Positions 8,480 through 16,776 of a stretch of 19,990 bases of DNA are shown piece by piece (within the stretch, counting starts at the first letter, position 1; the number at the start of each line of letters is the position of its first letter). The notes below the pieces were generated by a model. The model did not search any database. It was not told the DNA's origin and saw nothing but the letters and a program-made list of their open reading frames with translations. This stretch comes from CAVQMC01 sp963713505 (GTDB lineage Bacteria; Bacteroidota; Ignavibacteria; Ignavibacteriales; Ignavibacteriaceae). Position numbers and translations under genes: made by a program. The stretch covers positions 1 through 19,990 of the forward strand of contig CAVQMC010000014.1 of the NCBI GenBank assembly GCA_963713505.1, written 5' to 3'.

Positions 8480-11173
8480 CTATTTTTCATTTAATAAAGA
8501 CTTCCAATTTGCAATTATCCGTACAGATTTTTGATTTGATGAATCTTTAAATTCATTAAAAAGAAAGTTCTCTCCATTATTGAGAACCGCATACATATTT
8601 ACAAAATTCGATGTTTTAACCTTAAATAAAGATTTAGAATTACCTACTTCAGGTTCATTTTTCAATTTTATTTCAACAGCTGTTAAATAGCCGTCTGCAG
8701 AAATATAGAATAGTTCTTTACCATCTTTACTCCATTTAGGAGCATAACCCCCTTTTGTTGAGACAACATATTTTTTCCCCGGTACTGGAAAACTCTGTAT
8801 ACATACTTCCCGACGTGTTGATTCATCAGTAGAAAAGGCAACCCAATTACCATCAGGAGAAAAACTACAATACGACTCATTAAATTGTGAATGGAGATAA
8901 GGAAATGGTTTTTTGCCGCCAAACATTGGAATTGCCCATACATCTTCTCCCCTATCTTTTGTTTGAACCCCAACTAAAATATATCGTCCATCCGGAGACC
9001 AATCCAAAGGAGCTTTATTAACATCACTATTTTGAAATATTAATTTTGGTTTATTGTCTTGTTCCAAATTTATTTCATAAATATTATATACTGAATCAGG
9101 TGATGAAGAATAAACAATCTTTTTTCCATCCGGGGACCAAATGGGAGCAACATCCGATGCAGCATCTGAAGTAAGTCGAGTACTGTAATCTCTTTCTCTA
9201 TTATATATCCAAATATCTTGATTTGCTGCAAAATTATCATTTGGGCCAAAAACTCTATGATAAGCAATATTTTCTTCATTAGGTGAGGGATACATTTCCA
9301 CTAAAAGCCCCAGATTATTGATCTCTTTCAACACGTTCCCTTTTCTATCATATAAAACCACATTGCTTTTTTCGTACGAATTTCCTTCATCAGCGATAAT
9401 AATATTTTCAGAAGCACTAAAATTTTGAATATTATTTAAAATCGTTCTTTTATCACCAATTAATTCATAACTTTTAAGATCAAACTTTTGAAGCACCAAG
9501 TTCTTATTCTTTGAATACAACATATAATCTGGAGATATAAAGAAAGCTTTGTCATTCATGCTAAGAGCCTGGTTTTTATCAAATAAACTATGCTTTGAAT
9601 TATCATTAAGAGAGCCAATATATATATTACTTTGTCCTTGGTTTCGACTTACAGCAGTAAATGTAAAATGATTATTATCAGGAAAAAATTGAGTGGGAAA
9701 ATGGTGCTCTTCGCCTATAGAATTATTTAGCTTAGTTATTTGAACCGGAGTACCGCCTTCTGCATTCACTTTGTACAAGGGTGAAAAAAAAGAAGGTATA
9801 AAAATTATCTGATTATCTCTATTCCAAATTGCTCCGTATCCTTGGTCAGCATTGCAAATAGTTTGTATAGAACCTGTTGACAAATTAATTTTTTGTAGTT
9901 TTTGATTCTGAAAGAATCCTAGATATTTACCATCATATGACCAAAAAGGTAATGCTGCATTTACAGTACCTTCTAAAGGATTTGCATTGATAGTTTCTAA
10001 AGGACGAATCCATATCATAGATTTACCTGTTGAATCAACAACTGTAAATGCGATTAATTTTCCATCAGGTGAAATTTGCGGAATGTCATATGCAAAGTGT
10101 GTACGGGCAGGTGCATTCATTTCAAATTGTATTGTTTCGCTATTTGGTATTTCACTCTTATTAAAATATAAATATGCAAAACTTACAGCAGCAACTAATA
10201 TGAGTATAAATAAGAATGGGAAAAATTTTCTAAGTTCAAATCTTTTATTAAAAACTTCTATCGCGATAGAACCTGACGAACTTGTTAATTCTTTATCAGC
10301 AGTCGAAGTATTAAATGAATGTGTATTAACATTATAAATTTTGCTTTTCTTGTTACCGCTGGATTTTTTAATTTTCCTTAAATCCTTTGCAAGCTCTTTT
10401 GCGGATTGATATCTTTCATTTTTGTCTTTTTCCAAACATTCTAATATTATTCCATCCAGTTCCAGTTCTATTCCTTTATTTATACTTGATAAAGGTGCTG
10501 CTTCTACATTTACTATCTCATACATTATAGCTGTTTCATGTACTCCCTTGAATGGTGGTTCTCCTGTAAACATTTCATAAAGTACTACTCCTAATGAAAA
10601 TATATCTGTTCTGAGATCAACATCTAATCCCTGCACCTGTTCAGGTGACATATAACCAAGAGTTCCCATCGTAGTTCCGATTTTAGTCAATCTTGATACA
10701 TTCTTATCTTCATATAATTTTGCTAATCCAAAATCCATTATCTGTGCAATTCCGTCTTTGCGAATCATTATGTTTTCAGGCTTTATATCTCGATGAACTA
10801 TTCCCTTCTCATGTGCGGCGGCTAATCCTTCTGCAACTTGAATTCCTATTTCAAGTATTTGTTTTTCAGAAAGAGAATCCTTTTTATCTTTTAATGTTTT
10901 TCCTTCAACATATTCCATTACGATAAACAATTGTCCGTTATTATCTTGGATATCATATATCGTACAAACATTCGGATGATTCATTGCAGAAGCTGCTTTT
11001 GCTTCCTGAATAAAGCGAGCTTTGTCGTCTTCCGAAGCTGTCATTTGTGAAGGCAGAAACTTTAGTGCAACAAAGCGGTCGAGTTTTGTATCCTGAGCTT
11101 TGTAAACTTCGCCCATTCCGCCTTCGCCTAACTTTTCTATTATTTTATAGTGAAGTATTGTTTCGCCGATCAT
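8480..11173 (-). CDS. K4: Ser/Thr kinase - TM - PD40 propeller receptor
   Basis: Intact 897-residue receptor-type kinase. Kinase domain about 1-268: GEGGMG 16-21, VALK Lys38, HRDIKPEN with HRD 127-129, DFG 147-149, activation loop with Thr163, Thr167 and Thr168, SPEQ 176-179. A linker with IYNVNTHSFNTST (about 279-291) leads to a membrane helix at about 317-337. The outer part holds PD40/WD40-like units such as ISPDGKLIAF (368-377), WSPDGKKIVYSS, WSPDGRYILVGV and FSPDGNWVAFST, the usual TolB-type beta-propeller. It ends in a family tail, NWKSLLNEK. The ATG overlaps the stop of the upstream 36-codon relic (ATGA) after a weak GAGGGG ribosome site. Closest in its linker to K7 (SSGSIxIExFNKxFELxKFF in both). 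The ligand is unknown. Confidence 0.93.
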   Translation of the reverse strand: MIGETILHYKIIEKLGEGGMGEVYKAQDTKLDRFVALKFLPSQMTASEDDKARFIQEAKAASAMNHPNVCTIYDIQDNNGQLFIVMEYVEGKTLKDKKDSLSEKQILEIGIQVAEGLAAAHEKGIVHRDIKPENIMIRKDGIAQIMDFGLAKLYEDKNVSRLTKIGTTMGTLGYMSPEQVQGLDVDLRTDIFSLGVVLYEMFTGEPPFKGVHETAIMYEIVNVEAAPLSSINKGIELELDGIILECLEKDKNERYQSAKELAKDLRKIKKSSGNKKSKIYNVNTHSFNTSTADKELTSSSGSIAIEVFNKRFELRKFFPFLFILILVAAVSFAYLYFNKSEIPNSETIQFEMNAPARTHFAYDIPQISPDGKLIAFTVVDSTGKSMIWIRPLETINANPLEGTVNAALPFWSYDGKYLGFFQNQKLQKINLSTGSIQTICNADQGYGAIWNRDNQIIFIPSFFSPLYKVNAEGGTPVQITKLNNSIGEEHHFPTQFFPDNNHFTFTAVSRNQGQSNIYIGSLNDNSKHSLFDKNQALSMNDKAFFISPDYMLYSKNKNLVLQKFDLKSYELIGDKRTILNNIQNFSASENIIIADEGNSYEKSNVVLYDRKGNVLKEINNLGLLVEMYPSPNEENIAYHRVFGPNDNFAANQDIWIYNRERDYSTRLTSDAASDVAPIWSPDGKKIVYSSSPDSVYNIYEINLEQDNKPKLIFQNSDVNKAPLDWSPDGRYILVGVQTKDRGEDVWAIPMFGGKKPFPYLHSQFNESYCSFSPDGNWVAFSTDESTRREVCIQSFPVPGKKYVVSTKGGYAPKWSKDGKELFYISADGYLTAVEIKLKNEPEVGNSKSLFKVKTSNFVNMYAVLNNGENFLFNEFKDSSNQKSVRIIANWKSLLNEK

Positions 11174-11280
11174 AATTTACCCCTCAATAAAGAGTTGATC
11201 CATTCCGCCCCTGCCTGCCGGCAGGCAGGTTCGCTTAACTTTTCCAATATTTTATTAAGTAGAATTGTTTTGCCGATCAT
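11170..11280 (-). pseudogene. 36-codon collapsed kinase relic / possible leader ORF
   Basis: A short open frame, MIGKTILLNKILEKLSE, then PACRQAG, then AEWINSLLRGKL. The first 17 residues match the start of the kinases (K5 has MIGKTILHYKILDKLGE). The last 12 resemble the kinase C-terminal tail (NWKSLLNEK in K4). The middle is the translation of a perfect 20-bp palindrome. The simplest reading is a kinase gene reduced by internal deletion to its two ends with the palindrome at the junction. It begins 17 bp after K5 ends and its TGA overlaps the ATG of K4 by ATGA, so it could still be translated and act as a leader for K4. The N-terminal match is clear; the tail match is short and less certain. 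Confidence 0.6.
11210..11229. repeat. perfect 20-bp GC-rich palindrome
   Basis: CCTGCCTGCCGGCAGGCAGG is a perfect inverted repeat with no loop, strikingly GC-rich against its AT-rich surroundings. In the phase used here it encodes PACRQAG on both strands. It resembles short dispersed palindromic (REP-like) elements; genome-wide dispersal cannot be judged from this window. A degenerate copy is at 19577-19596. Confidence 0.9.
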
Positions 11281-11297
11281 TTTTAGACATCTAATTA

Positions 11298-13995
11298 TTA
11301 TTGATTTAGCTTTTCTTTCAATTCTTTTTTCCAGTTAGAAACAACATTGATTTTAAATTGAATTTTTTTCTGATCGCCCTTGAACAACATTAGTAACCTT
11401 TTACCATCCGGAGTTATATCGTAATTATTTGTCGGAGTAGCCGGTAAATTGGCATTTACAGCATTAAAAAATACTTTTGGATTGCCAATTATTATTGACG
11501 GATTAGTTTGTAAACTGAGTGAAAGGATTTTGTACTGTAAATCGAGATAATAAATATGATCTCCGGCTGGAGACCATGAAGGACTTGTGCCTCCGTTTGT
11601 TGAAATCTGCCATTTACCTTGCAGTGAAGGAAATGTTTTCATGTATATTTGCAGGATTCCGGATTCATTGGAACCATATAAAAACCATTTACCGTCGGGA
11701 GAAACCGCACCGCCGTATTCGAAATTCTTTGTATGCATTAGAGTATCAACTTTAAAATTATTTTTTAGGTCTAAAGAGAAAATATCACCCTGCGTGGGTC
11801 CTGCAAATGTATTATAAATTAAATATCTTGAATCAGGAGTGAGAGATTGTAAATATAATGTAATTGTATTACTTGAAATTCTAACAGGTGAGGAAGAACC
11901 ATCAATTGATTTTACCATAACCCCTTCTGATCCGCTAACACCGGAAGAATAATATATTTTTGTTCCATCTCTGCTCCAAACTGGACCATAATTGCCCGGA
12001 CCAAATGTAAATCTATTTAATGAATTTGATTTTATGTCATAAATATATATATCACCATCATTTTCAACATTTTTCCCTACAGTTAGTGCTATTTTATTCC
12101 CATCAGGCGAGATCCTTGCGTCAAAAAAATCTCCTTTATCAATTTTCAATGGTGTAACCATTCCGTTCATATCAACAAATGATGGAATAAGATCTTTGTT
12201 TTCTACTCCTGGCATATAAACTAATTCTCCGTTTTTTGATACATCAAAAAATGAAATTCCACTTGCAGAGTTTCCATCAACATTCTGAAGTACCGTCACC
12301 GGTGGCGAAGTATTTTCAGGATCATCAGGATTAAACTTCGTAGCGTATATGTTTCCATTTCGTGAAATTAATAAATAATCCGGTTCAACAAACCGCACCA
12401 TCCCTCCACGAACATTTAATATAAATGTTTTATCACTGGTAAGAGACTTCATTGCAATTTGAGAATTGTCATATGAATTTACATTTGCCTGATCCCCGAT
12501 TGTGTATAAAACCCATTTACTTCCAGGCAGAACTTGAGGCCATCTGTGCGTTCTTTCATTCTTAGATAAATCCAAATTAGTAACTGCCTTTTCATCATTA
12601 CCATTTGATGATATTTCCGTAAGTCCTGATGAATAATCACCTGCAAAAATTATTTTATCATTATCAGCCCAAAATCCGCCTCGATTTGCACTAACATCAC
12701 AAAGTATTTCCGGAGTGCCGCCACTAACGGAAATTTTCTTTAATTTACCGCCGGCGAAAAAAAGCGATCCACTTCCCATCCGGAGAGAAAAACGGATTTG
12801 CTGCACCTTGTGTTCCATCGAGAATAGTTACTTCATAACTGTTCATTGGTCTTAATAATATTTGCGCGGTTCCGTTAACACTGCCTATATAAGCAATAAA
12901 TTTACCATCCGGAGATATTGTAATTATTTGATCGTCTGTATAAATAGGCTGATTTTCAGGAGGAATGCCTATACTGAGTCTTGAAATATATTCATTACCG
13001 GTATCGTTATTATTAGAAGTAAAAACAAAAAATAATATTGATAATAAAACTACTGCGCAGGTAACAATCCATGGTAATCGTTTTTTAATATTTAAATTAT
13101 TCTTAACCGCTGATTTGTTTATTACGGATTGGGTTGAAATATTTGTTGTCAGACTTCCTGATTTAAATTCAATTGTTCTAAGATCAGCAGGAATTTCATC
13201 TACATGCTGATACCTCATGCCGGGATCTTTTGCTAAAGCTTTAAAAATAACTGTATCCAATGAAATAGGTACGCCTGTTCTTTTAGCGGTTAATGGTTCC
13301 GGTTCTTCATTAATTATAGAATAAAGCAAAGCTTGTTCATAATCATTTTTAAAGGGAAGCTGACCGCATATCATTTCATAAATAACAACACCTAATGACC
13401 AAATATCAGTTCTCTGATCAACTTTTTGTCCGCTTGCTTGTTCCGGCGACATATAAGCTGCGGTTCCCATAGTAGTTCCGACATGTGTAAATTTTGTAGC
13501 TCCGGAAACTTTTGCCAAACCAAAGTCCATTATTTTAATATGATCTTTATCGTCCACCATTATATTAGAGGTTTTAATATCACGATGAACAATGCCTTTT
13601 TCATGTGCAGTCTGCAAACCTTCAGCAATTTGAATTGCATAATTTATAGCAGTTTTAATAGGAAGCGGTCCCCCGGTTTTTGAATGAAGAATTTGTTCTA
13701 AAGTTTTACCTTTAACAAATTCCATAGCAATAAACATTTGTTTATTTCCGTTTGGATCGGCAGATTCATTTATTTCATATATATGAGCAATACTGCTGTG
13801 GTTTAGTGAAGCGGCAGCTTTTGCTTCTCGAATAAATCTCTCTTTATCTTCTTCGTTTGCAATTGTGTGAGGCGGAAGAAATTTTAAAGCTACCATGCGG
13901 TCGAGTTTTGTATCTTGTGCTTTATATACAACACCCATTCCACCTTCGCCAAGTTTATCTAAAATTTTGTAATGTAAAATTGTTTTACCAATCAT
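11298..13995 (-). CDS. K5: Ser/Thr kinase - TM - PD40 propeller, one frameshift
   Basis: Two overlapping frames (12745-13995 and 11298-12818) form one gene of about 898 residues. Kinase domain: GEGGMG 16-21, VALK Lys38, HRDIKTSN with HRD 137-139, DFG 157-159, GTTMGTAAYMSPEQ near 173-186. Membrane helix at about 307-325, then PD40 units beginning ISPDGKFIAYI (360-370) and FFSPDGKWIAFF. The first frame stops right after that at FRRR. In the other frame FFAGGKLKKISVSGGTPEIL continues the propeller to the tail NWKKELKEKLNQ. One base too many in the A7 run at 12757-12763 explains it; the length 2698 is 899 codons plus one. The kinase half resembles K2/K3 (PFKNDYEQALLYSIINEEP) more than K4/K6/K7, while the receiver is of the propeller type. 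A weak AAGG lies upstream; the gap to K6 is 36 bp. Confidence 0.88.
12757..12763 (-). other. A7/T7 homopolymer frameshift site in K5
   Basis: Coding strand GCT followed by T7-derived codons: with seven T the protein ends in FRRR, with six it reads AFFAGGKLKK and continues for about 490 residues. This is a typical slippage tract, either a sequence error, a fixed mutation or a phase-variable/transcriptional slippage site. Confidence 0.75.
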
Positions 13996-14031
13996 ATTAT
14001 TTAGACCTTTTTTAAGTGTAATAATTAAAAT

Positions 14032-16776
14032 TTAATTTTTCTCTTCAAGTCCCTTCTGCCAGTTGGCTACCAGGGTCATAACTGAATTAATTTTCTGTCC
14101 GTTTGGTATAGTTGCGATAATTTCTGTACCCTTATTATTTATATCATAAATGCGGGTGATATTTGCATTCCCGGGGTCAAAAACTGTATATGGTTTCCCC
14201 GGCGAAATAGTCGAACCTTTTTCGTTAACATCAACTCCCAATATTTTGTTGTCCGGTGTATAGTAATAAACACTTTTACCGTTATTCATCCATTTAGCGA
14301 ACTGACCTCCATCAACAGATATTTGCCATTTACCACCTGTCCCTGAATTCGGATTATCCGGATTAAAAGGAATAATATATACCTGGTATTTCCCTGATTC
14401 ATCCGATGTATAAGACATCCATTTCATATCGGGGGAGAATTGCGGAAATCGCTCATTATAATTTTTGGTGAGTAAGGGAATAATTTTCCCTCCATCTTTT
14501 CGATCGAGTAATACAATATCCCATGCGCTTGAATTACCCGTTGAATTTTGTGACATATAAGCGATATAGTTACCATCAGGAGAAACATCTACTGCTGCAC
14601 TTGAAGAATTGAATTTATGCAAAAGTTTTGCTTCGCCTGAACCGTCGGAATTTTTTATATATGAATTATTAATCCCGCCACTCACATTTGTAGTATAAAT
14701 TACTTTTTTACCATCATTTGTAAAAATCGGAACATAATCAGGGTCTTTACTAAAGGTGAGTCTCGTTGAAACGTTTCTCATTAGATCATAAGTCCACACA
14801 TCAATATTTTTTTCATTCTGGTCATAAATATCATAGGTTACTTTATTACCGTCTTGTGAAAAATCAATGTAGTACATGGGCTTTTGATCAAGAAGTTTTT
14901 TTATTTCTTTCCCGTTTTTATCCAGTATCACAGTGCTAACATTATTCTGACTTTCATTAAGGTAAATAAGTTTTCCGTTTTGTGAAGCAGCAAATGTTCC
15001 GCAGATTCTCAGGTCATAATATTGAATATTTTCTGCAAGCGGCATTGCTTCACCCTCTATCTCAAGTTTATCGGGATCGAATTTTTGTGCAAGCAAAATT
15101 CCCTGCCGCACAAACAATAGAAAGCCGTTTGCATACTGACAGTTTGATGAAGCATCTATTAATTTTTTTGATTTAGTATCACTTAATGATGATAGATAAA
15201 TTGCATCTGCGGCAGAAGATCCAGTGGTGCTGTTTTCTGTTGAATAAAGGAAATGATCTCCGTCAGGCAAAAAGTATTCCCATCTCATACTCTGATATTT
15301 ATTTGAAGTATCCGTTTTAATAATCTCTTCAGGCTTTCCACCGGATGAAGGAACTTTAAAAATTCCTCCCATTGCATCGGGTGAAAGAATAATTGTTCCG
15401 TTCTTGCTCCAGGAACCGCCTCTCCCGGTAGAAATATCACAAACCGGAAGCGATGTTCCGGCATCAAGCGAAATTTTCATCAATTTATTATTATCAAAGT
15501 AGGCAATGTTCTTGCTGTCAGGCGACCAAAATGGATATGCCTGTGGAACGGCATTTGTTAAAGCCCTGGCAGTTAATGAATTAACCGGCCTTACCCATAA
15601 TTTTGAAGTACCTGTAGAATCAGTTCCAATAAATGAAATATACTTCCCATCGGGAGAGATCGCGAGATTACTTCCCAGGCTGTTATCATAGTCTATTCCC
15701 TGCGGCGACATTACAGAGGCTTTTAATTCCTGCTCTTCAACTTCTGTTCTGTTGAATACAGAAAATGCTAATAACAATATTACTGCAACAAATAACAAAG
15801 CTGCAGCCGACCAGAATATTTTCGGATTATAAAAAATATTTTTGTTATTAGTATCAGCATTTGTGTTCGAATTGGGAACTGTAGAACTAGCTGCAGTAAC
15901 TGTTTTTGTATTAAATGACTGTGAACCTACATTATAAATTTTAGTAGTTCTTCCAGCAGAAAGTACCCTTCTAAACTTTCTTAAATTTTTTGCAAGTTCT
16001 TTTGCTGATTGGAATCTTTCATCTTTATCTTTTTCAAGACATTCAAGTATAATTCCATCAAGTTGTGGATCAATTCCTTCTTTTACAGTTGATATTGGCT
16101 GGGGTTCAACATTTACTATTTCATACAATATTGCTGTTTCATGCACTCCTTTAAATGGAGCTTCACCGGCGAGTAATTCATATAATACTACACCAAGAGA
16201 AAAAATATCTGTCCGGTGATCAACATCTAATCCCTGTATTTGTTCCGGAGACATGTAACCCATTGTACCCATTGTTGTTCCGGCTTTGGTCAATCTGGAA
16301 ACATTTTTGTCAGCATATAATTTCGCTAATCCAAAATCCATTATCTGCGCAATACCATCTTTGCGGATCATTATGTTTTCAGGTTTTATATCCCGGTGAA
16401 CTATTCCCTTTTCATGTGCTGCAGCTAATCCTTCTGCTACTTGTATTCCTATATCTAGTATTTGTTTTTCGCTTAGTGAATCTTTTTTGTCTTTTAATGT
16501 TTTCCCTTCAACATATTCCATCACTATAAATATCTGTTCTTTGTATTCTTCAATAGAATATATTGTACAAACATTAGGGTGATTCATAGACGAAGCAGCT
16601 TTTGCTTCCTGAACAAAACGACTTTTTTCATCGTCCGTTGCAATTAAATGTGAAGGTAAAAATTTAAGTGCAACAAAGCGGTCTAGCTTGGTATCCTGGG
16701 CTTTATAAACTTCACCCATGCCACCTTCGCCGAGTTTTTCAATTATTTTGTAATGAAGAATTGTTTCACCAATCAT
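14032..16776 (-). CDS. K6: Ser/Thr kinase - TM - PD40 propeller receptor
   Basis: Intact 914-residue receptor kinase. Kinase domain about 1-268: GEGGMG 16-21, VALK Lys38, HRDIKPEN with HRD 127-129, DFG 147-149, AGTTMGTMGYMSPEQ in the activation loop. Linker contains IYNVGSQSFNTKT (about 280-292) and a Ser/Thr/Asn-rich stretch (about 293-313). Membrane helix about 321-341 (WSAAALLFVAVILLLAF core). The outer half has PD40 units: ISPDGKYISFI (373-383), WSPDSKNIAYF (417-427), then VSPDGNYIAYMS and FSPDMKWMSYTS, with a family motif LWVRPVNS after the first unit. Tail ANWQKGLEEKN. Its ATG overlaps the TGA of K7 by ATGA with GAGGA just upstream inside K7, so translation is probably coupled. It lacks the SSGSI-FELxKFF linker shared by K4 and K7. 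Ligand unknown. Confidence 0.93.
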   Translation of the reverse strand: MIGETILHYKIIEKLGEGGMGEVYKAQDTKLDRFVALKFLPSHLIATDDEKSRFVQEAKAASSMNHPNVCTIYSIEEYKEQIFIVMEYVEGKTLKDKKDSLSEKQILDIGIQVAEGLAAAHEKGIVHRDIKPENIMIRKDGIAQIMDFGLAKLYADKNVSRLTKAGTTMGTMGYMSPEQIQGLDVDHRTDIFSLGVVLYELLAGEAPFKGVHETAILYEIVNVEPQPISTVKEGIDPQLDGIILECLEKDKDERFQSAKELAKNLRKFRRVLSAGRTTKIYNVGSQSFNTKTVTAASSTVPNSNTNADTNNKNIFYNPKIFWSAAALLFVAVILLLAFSVFNRTEVEEQELKASVMSPQGIDYDNSLGSNLAISPDGKYISFIGTDSTGTSKLWVRPVNSLTARALTNAVPQAYPFWSPDSKNIAYFDNNKLMKISLDAGTSLPVCDISTGRGGSWSKNGTIILSPDAMGGIFKVPSSGGKPEEIIKTDTSNKYQSMRWEYFLPDGDHFLYSTENSTTGSSAADAIYLSSLSDTKSKKLIDASSNCQYANGFLLFVRQGILLAQKFDPDKLEIEGEAMPLAENIQYYDLRICGTFAASQNGKLIYLNESQNNVSTVILDKNGKEIKKLLDQKPMYYIDFSQDGNKVTYDIYDQNEKNIDVWTYDLMRNVSTRLTFSKDPDYVPIFTNDGKKVIYTTNVSGGINNSYIKNSDGSGEAKLLHKFNSSSAAVDVSPDGNYIAYMSQNSTGNSSAWDIVLLDRKDGGKIIPLLTKNYNERFPQFSPDMKWMSYTSDESGKYQVYIIPFNPDNPNSGTGGKWQISVDGGQFAKWMNNGKSVYYYTPDNKILGVDVNEKGSTISPGKPYTVFDPGNANITRIYDINNKGTEIIATIPNGQKINSVMTLVANWQKGLEEKN

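Noticed and set aside
11210..11229. CRISPR-like repeat
   Set aside because: There is a single perfect copy and one degenerate copy about 8 kb away, with no regular spacers and no cas genes.
11150..11338. Plus-strand open frame of 62 codons containing PACRQAG
   Set aside because: It lies antisense to the K4 start, the relic and the K5 end; PACRQAG appears only because the palindrome reads the same on both strands. No ribosome site or family match.
12757..12763. Treating 12745-13995 and 11298-12818 as two separate genes, a kinase and a free propeller protein
   Set aside because: The second frame has no credible start or ribosome site, it begins in the middle of a PD40 blade, and removing one base of the A7 run rebuilds a protein of the same layout and length as K4, K6 and K7.
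16155..16529. Plus-strand open frame of 124 codons
   Set aside because: Antisense to the K6 kinase domain. Similar shadow frames occur opposite the same region of K4 (10693-10926), as expected from conserved coding DNA on the other strand.
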